Assembly (NCBI GenBank): GCA_964019135.1
Contig: OZ025257.1
Location: forward strand, 27,636,352 to 27,700,351
DNA: 64,000 nucleotides
Source: Arenicola marina
Taxonomy: Eukaryota > Annelida > Polychaeta > Arenicolidae
Reading direction: 5' to 3'
Position numbers and translations under genes: made by a program. Shown here piece after piece: positions 59,030 to 64,000 of the stretch (its first letter is position 1; each line of letters begins with the position of its first letter). The notes beneath the pieces are model-generated. The model worked only from the letters and a program-made list of their open reading frames with translations. It was not told where the DNA came from and did no database searches.

Positions 59030-59765
59030 ACGTATAAGTACATGTCGAGAAGTGTACTGCTTACTAGGATTACTTAAAACCCAACAGTAGCAAATCTGCT
59101 GCTTATACAGAGGGACAGAGTCGAACCAACAAAACCCAACATCAAGCCACAAAAGCTCCATTGGACACATCGTCTGTTTATTTATGTGGTATCAACTGCG
59201 GACGAGGAGCTTTCCGGCAATCCACATGTATGCCTCCGCCATGTTTGTCTATGAATATAAAATAGTAATACGATATATCCCAGTCATAAGTGTACTGCTT
59301 ACTAGGATGACTTAAAACCAAACAGTAGCAAATCTGTTGCTTATGCCAAAGGGACAGAGTCGAACCAGCAAAGCCCAACATCAAGCCACAAAAGCTCCAT
59401 TGGAAACATCGTCTATTTATTTATGTGGTATCAACTGCGGACGAGGAGCTTTCCGGCAATCCACATGTATGCCTCCGCCATGTTTGTCTATGAATATAAA
59501 ATAGTAATACGATATATCCCAGTCATAAGTGTACTGCTTACTAGGATGACTTAAAACCAAACAGTAGCAAATCTGCTGCTTATGCCAAAGGGACAGAGTC
59601 GAACCAGCAAAGCCCAACATCAAGCCACAAAAGCTCCATTAGACACATCGTCTATTTATTTATGTGGTATCAACTGCGGACGAGGAGCTTTCCGGCAATC
59701 CACATGTATGCCTCCGCCATGTTTGCCTATGAATATAAAATAATAATACGATATATCCCACAATC
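59030..59765. repeat. Tandem repeat, 239 bp unit, ~3 copies
   Basis: Blocks such as AAGTGTACTGCTTACTAGGA and GGACGAGGAGCTTTCCGGCA recur 239 bp apart (59178 to 59417 to about 59656). The first copy is more divergent and partial. Confidence 0.92.
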
Positions 59766-60527
59766 CCCAAAAGAACGATTGATAATACTTGACCAAATTT
59801 CCGTTTTATTGTTTCTCTTGATGGTTAGAAATAACTATTATATATCTTTGCCGCACGATATGTGATCTTTGGAGAGCCGAGGCATGAACGTCTACCCAAT
59901 CTATTTGTTTCATAATTTGTTGAGATAGGCCATAAGAAAATAGAAGCACGCTAGTTTGGATTATGTTCTATTTAACGGACGTTTTCTTTATTACCTTGTG
60001 GAAATTGGACATCTCTCGGCTTCGTCCCCGCACCTCAAGGTAGGTAAACTAATGGAAAAAGGGAACTAAATATAATGTCATATTCAATGTACCAAGGGCT
60101 GTCAGAATTTGAACATAGACTAGTGTTTACGAACGATGGCTTAACGTAGTTACTTTAACACTATCATTTAAATAATAGTCATACAGTGCAAAAAGGTTCG
60201 GTGCATATATTATACCAATTAAAGAGCCTTTAGGGCATTTAAAAGCTTCCCTTCGGCCTAACCGGTAACAGGATGAGCTGTATCTTTGAACCCAAATCTC
60301 TTTCATATTGCTTTTTTTACAATTTTACAATTTCTTTTAACAATTATCGTATATGCTACGTATAATATTGCGAGCCAGAGTAATGATCCCTACGGATTGC
60401 TTCACTGTCAACAAGAAACGTCTTCGGGATCACTGCAGCCGAGCAAATAGGTGCGTGGGCAATAAAATAATATATACGCTATAATGCATCATAAATATGA
60501 TACGCATTATTAGAAGGCACTACTGAC
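59766..60527. other. Unassigned sequence, 3' side of the USP gene
   Basis: A possible 39 bp exon on the minus strand (59995-60033, in frame, donor GTAATA, weak acceptor) was seen but not accepted. The end of the USP gene is therefore undefined. Confidence 0.4.
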
Positions 60528-60648
60528 CAGACAAATCATTGCCCCGCAGCTGAAGTCGTCCGGTGCGAGACCATGATTCACGGTCAGGTAATGGTCGCAC
60601 CCGACCGTGTCCTCCGGACAGACTTCGCTGCGGTTTTCAAGGAAGTGC
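60528..60648 (-). CDS. USP gene exon g (Cys-containing)
   Basis: Completes Leu, then encodes HFLENRSEVCPEDTVGCDHY, LTVNHGLAPDDFSCG and AMICL. Acceptor GTCTTTAAG, donor GTCAGT. If it is not spliced, the frame stops six codons later. Confidence 0.65.
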
Positions 60649-63600
60649 CTTAAAGACAACATGGAACTAGTTACTCTTCGGTTAACTAATGAAAATACCA
60701 ACATCTCGATTCTTGAGTGCCCGTCTAATGACAAATAACGCCCGAAGACGTATAAAGAGACTTACAGCAGCCGTCCAACTAGTGCTGTTGGCATTGACGC
60801 GTTCGCTTTGGCTGGGTCGAAATACGTAGCGGTCTTCTCGGTGATGTTAATAATCTGTGAAATGTGGCAAAATATGTAAAGTGCAAAAGCAACTGCAGGG
60901 ATCTTAACACTTCCATGAACCAACCCTTATGTAATGCAGGCTGCCCAGCAGAGGTCAGTGTTGAATTTAAAGATATATCATGTCGTAATAGAAGCGATAT
61001 GCACACTTTTGTGGCAATTTGTGGCATTCTAAAAAGGTCTTTTAAACAAGTAGGAAAAATAGGATGGAGATATAAAAAAGCAAAAGTAGGATCACTCGTC
61101 AACCTGTAATAGCATACCACAGTTTTTGCTATGTCTCAGGAGGGACCATTTGATGACACATCTAAATGAACATCAATAGCGCTATGGGGAAGGAAACAGT
61201 GGTTCGATTCCAATGTAAATAATGGTGACAATTTAGGAAGCTGGCATGAGACAAATGTGAATTGTGGCTGCATGGTATTGAGAATGTCATTGCCAAATTA
61301 TTGTTGCGATAGTTTACATATATTACAAACCGATGACACTGTGCTAAACATATAAAGGTAGATTTGTGTGACGCTAGAGTTCGAGAATCTGGTATGGGAG
61401 ATTTATGCAGTAGCTCCACCCACGCCTTTACAAACGTACCGCAACTGTCCAATGGTTGCCATCACCATTATAGGGGATAATCAACTTGTCCAAGCTTGAC
61501 AGTCGAATCTGTAACACACGTTAAGGAGACAAATGTAAACCATGCTCTTTATCACGACTTAAGCGACATAATCAGATTACGTAATGGCTTATTATTTTAT
61601 TACCTTGAGTCTCAGATTCCGCGTTTGTTCTTGGCCCTTTGTGAAGAAAGTAGTCATGTTGTAACAGCTGCATGCCTGCGGTGCGTACAGATCATTAGGG
61701 TGTTTATTAGATTAACAATGAATTTGGCTCGAGGGGTTCGAACGATTAAGTTAGTCCGTTCCAACGCGTGGCGACATCCTTAACATGGTTATGGTAGTAC
61801 TGAGAGTACACCTAAATTATGCATTATATAAAGCTGAAACGCAGGATTAACAGTTCATTTTAAAAATTTCAACGTTAGCCTTCATATCTATTACCTAATA
61901 TTGAAACGGCTTTACAGGTTGAAATGTTAGTCCTTAAAAAGTTGAAATGTTAAGTCCTTAATACCTTATTCAGTGTCAAGAGCTCCATGAACGCATCGAT
62001 GACCTACAAAATGCGTAAATCGCAACATTGGCCATATTAAAATGGTTTAATTAATAAATCCAGTAAGTCATTGTGTCAGAAACACTGCACGGAAAATACA
62101 ACCTGTCTACAACAAACAGTGAGTAAACCGAAAAGTCTTGTGCCGAGTCACTTCCTTAACATTGATACACATCGCATAAACGGTGCGTACACTAACTTGG
62201 CTGCCGATTGGCATGTCCTGAATAATATATACCTTTCGCTGTTTCATACACTGCCATACATAACGTGCGTAGACATCAGTAACAACAGATGATAGTTCAT
62301 CGATGGATTAGTATCTGACCTCGTCATGCCCGCGTTTGTCGACGTCCTCAGCACGTGGGTTAGAAGGGGCTGGCAGGTCACTTGGTACACCTTTTGAATG
62401 GGTCGAGGACGCCGTCTTCGTTTGAAAAGAAAACTGTCAGTTACACACTTCGCCCATCGGATTTACAATCACTACCTACTCACCTAATACCCACTGTATC
62501 CACCTAGTGTCCTTTACACAGACAATAATACCTTAAATAGTGAAGCCCACGCAGCCATGTATTTCAACTATAAGGACCATTTGCTATAAGTTAGACAAAT
62601 GGGAAATTACAAGATGCGCGACCGATCATGTGCTTGAAAGATGAACTTAGGTTGGGACTATGTGCGCTGCAATAACATATTTGTGCGTAGTTGACAGACT
62701 TGTTATACCGGACGTGACCGACAGGACTACTGGCGAGACATTTTTTTGGTGGGAAAAACAATAGGAATAGTTTTAATTAAACGTTCTTACGGGTTGGTCT
62801 TGTGAAGCTGCTGAAGCGTTTGTTTTCGATCTCGTGTACACCAGTAGGTAAACACTCGACTGCAAGGAAAATGACATGTTCATTTGTTCACACAATATGC
62901 CGCAGGTTAGCCTATGTATTGTCATTGCATTATGCAGTCGAAATGTATAAAATTGTATTCTATTTCACCCATAATATATTAATTCTGCTACTTCCCATGC
63001 TTCAAAGAGAAAATTTAAAATGACGGAATCTTAATCTATTGATCTTACCTTCACGACTTTTCTTCGCAAGTAACATTCGTCCATAATTTCTTCCACTCTG
63101 CAGTCGTCACAACGCAGAAAGCGATTTGAATTTGTCACCAGCACTGACCAGTCTGAAAGGATAATTCTATTTGAGATGTTGCTCAGTTGTATAACCAAGT
63201 GCCCCGGCAAAGTTAACGCAATATTTGTCGGAGCTACCTTAAAGCTCTGCATTCATATTTGTTATGCACAGTAATGATCATCTGTCTAATCTAAGGTTGC
63301 ACGAACACAAACTTACAGTGGCCGGAATGAATGGTCTGTCCGGTATGACACTGAAAATACGAAAACACCCATTTAGTATTGCAACATCGAAATGACTGAC
63401 TCCCTTTGCAGACTGTTACCTGCTATACATGGTAACAAAGCATCAACCGCCACTGCATGCATAAAGAAGCTGTAAGCAACATAACCAATCTGGACAGTTT
63501 GCGATCGAAAGACTCTATTTATCACTGTATTGGAAATGAGATACTATACAGAAAGTAACTGACAAAAGATCGCGCATCAACAACATCTTGATATTTGTGC

Positions 63601-63725
63601 TGGCGGCGCGAAAATTGCTTAGATAAAAATGCTATTTAAGTACTACTTAACTACTTACGATAAAGGCACATAGCTGAAACAGCTCTTCGCCTGCACCTGT
63701 CCCGAAACTTGTGAGATCAATGCAT
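60528..63725 (-). CDS. Ubiquitin-specific peptidase, C-terminal part (7 exons, 5' end outside window)
   Basis: Exons on the minus strand with consistent AG/GT borders and phases: 63659-63725, 63317-63350, 63049-63152, 62320-62433 (or from 62415), 61965-62003, 60766-60854 and 60528-60648. The first three encode the end of a USP (peptidase C19) domain: CIDLTSFGTGAGEELFQLCA, then HTGQTIHSGHYWSVLV (catalytic His in SGHY) and FLRCDDCRVEEI (the Asp-containing strand that normally follows). USPs remove ubiquitin from proteins; the catalytic Cys would be in exons beyond 64000. The later exons encode VIDAFMELLTLNK, IINITEKTATYFDPAKANAS and a Cys-containing segment, PEDTVGCDHYLTVNHGLAPD. No known domain was recognised there, and membership in the same gene rests on phase alone. 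The subfamily was not identified. Confidence 0.75.
60766..60854 (-). CDS. USP gene exon f
   Basis: Encodes IINITEKTATYFDPAKANAS and MPTALVGRL plus two bases of Leu. Acceptor ACATTTCACAG, donor GTAAGTCT. Confidence 0.65.
61965..62003 (-). CDS. USP gene exon e (39 bp)
   Basis: Encodes VIDAFMELLTLNK between acceptor CATTTTGTAG and donor GTATTA. Phase 0-0. Confidence 0.55.
62320..62433 (-). CDS. USP gene exon d (start uncertain)
   Basis: An open phase 0-0 segment containing ASSTHSKGVPSDLPAPSNPR and AEDVDKRGHDE, with donor GTCAGAT. Two acceptors fit the frame (before 62433 or before 62415), and both are modest. Low-complexity linker with no domain. Confidence 0.5.
63049..63152 (-). CDS. USP exon c
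   Basis: Completes Tyr, then encodes WSVLVTNSNRFLRCDDCRVE and EIMDECYLRRKVVK. CDDCRV corresponds to the USP motif with the catalytic Asp or Asn. Acceptor TATCCTTTCAG, donor GTAAGATC. Confidence 0.8.
63317..63350 (-). CDS. USP exon b (catalytic His)
   Basis: 34 bp. Encodes CHTGQTIHSGH plus one base of Tyr. SGHY is the USP His box. Acceptor GTATTTTCAG, donor GTAAGTTT. Confidence 0.8.
63659..63725 (-). CDS. USP exon a
   Basis: Acceptor TTTTCTGCAG, donor GTAAGTAG. Encodes CIDLTSFGTGAGEELFQLCA and FI, the hydrophobic strand before the catalytic His. It opens with the last base of a split codon. Confidence 0.75.
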
Positions 63726-64000
63726 CTGCAGAAAAGGATGGATTTATTAGCAACTGATCAGACCGTTGGACAAAACGGCATGTCGTTAAAAACGTTTGTT
63801 TCTTCCAGATTGGTGCATCTCGTGTGGTGGGAGTGTTAAAGCAGCCTACTTACATTCGCATTACATTAAGACTAAAACTCTTATGATGCAAGTAAAAATT
63901 ATGATGCATGTTTTATCTCCTTGAGTCTGTAAAACACGAATTTCAACCTAAAAATGCGCGGTTTATTTATATCGCGTGGACGTCCTAGCGAGCCACTGTC

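Noticed and set aside
59995-60033. Possible further exon of the USP gene
   Set aside because: In frame with a fair donor, but the acceptor (TTGAG) is weak and 39 bp carries no family signal.

Overview
This is a eukaryotic, animal-like stretch of DNA. It has spliced genes with GT-AG introns, LINE and SINE retroelements, DNA transposons, an assembly gap of 200 Ns, and a very large load of minisatellites, each of different unit length. The mix fits an invertebrate genome such as a lancelet, mollusc or other marine bilaterian. That is an inference: nothing in the window fixes the species.

Three host genes can be recognised. (1) CTU2/NCS2, the cytosolic tRNA 2-thiolation subunit, lies on the minus strand. 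Eleven consecutive coding exons can be placed between 30204 and 18434 and every exon phase joins correctly. The first coding exon and the C-terminal exon(s) were not found. (2) A first exon with a signal peptide at 43241-43434 (+) looks like a secreted cyclase-family (kynurenine formamidase-like) protein. No further exon was found. (3) The C-terminal part of a ubiquitin-specific peptidase (USP) lies on the minus strand between 63725 and about 60528. Its 5' part lies beyond the right edge.

Layout: 1-13.5 kb is mostly tandem arrays (a ~105 bp unit with (CT)n cores, then 50, 9, 17, 15 and 22 bp units). 13.5-18.4 kb is mostly unassigned, with a GC-rich cluster of CTCF-core-like motifs and a tRNA-derived SINE. 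18.4-30.2 kb is CTU2. 30.2-34.1 kb has a 25 bp minisatellite split by an L1/Tx1-like LINE fragment and then a decayed Mutator-like (MULE) transposon with terminal inverted repeats. 34-43 kb holds interspersed repeats, a 1.08 kb TA-flanked TIR element and tRNA-derived SINEs. 43-56 kb has the cyclase exon, a 315 bp MITE, a truncated LINE, a nearly complete EN+RT LINE broken by a fold-back insertion, and a second TA-flanked TIR element. 56.1-58.4 kb is a 185 bp satellite and 59.0-59.8 kb a 239 bp repeat. The USP gene ends the window.

The most striking feature is in CTU2. Two unrelated minisatellites grow directly out of exon-intron junctions. A 44 bp array (about 4.45 kb, roughly 100 units) repeats the end of exon 7 with its 5' splice site (GTGAGTAC). 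An 87 bp array (about 25 units) repeats the start of exon 10 with its 3' splice site (CCCCACAG). The 87 bp unit is 29 codons long and in frame with exon 10, so alternative acceptors could add blocks of 29 residues. The two small exons 8 and 9 sit between the arrays. An inverted copy of the exon 9/intron 9 junction lies in intron 6, so the transcript could fold around exons 7-9.
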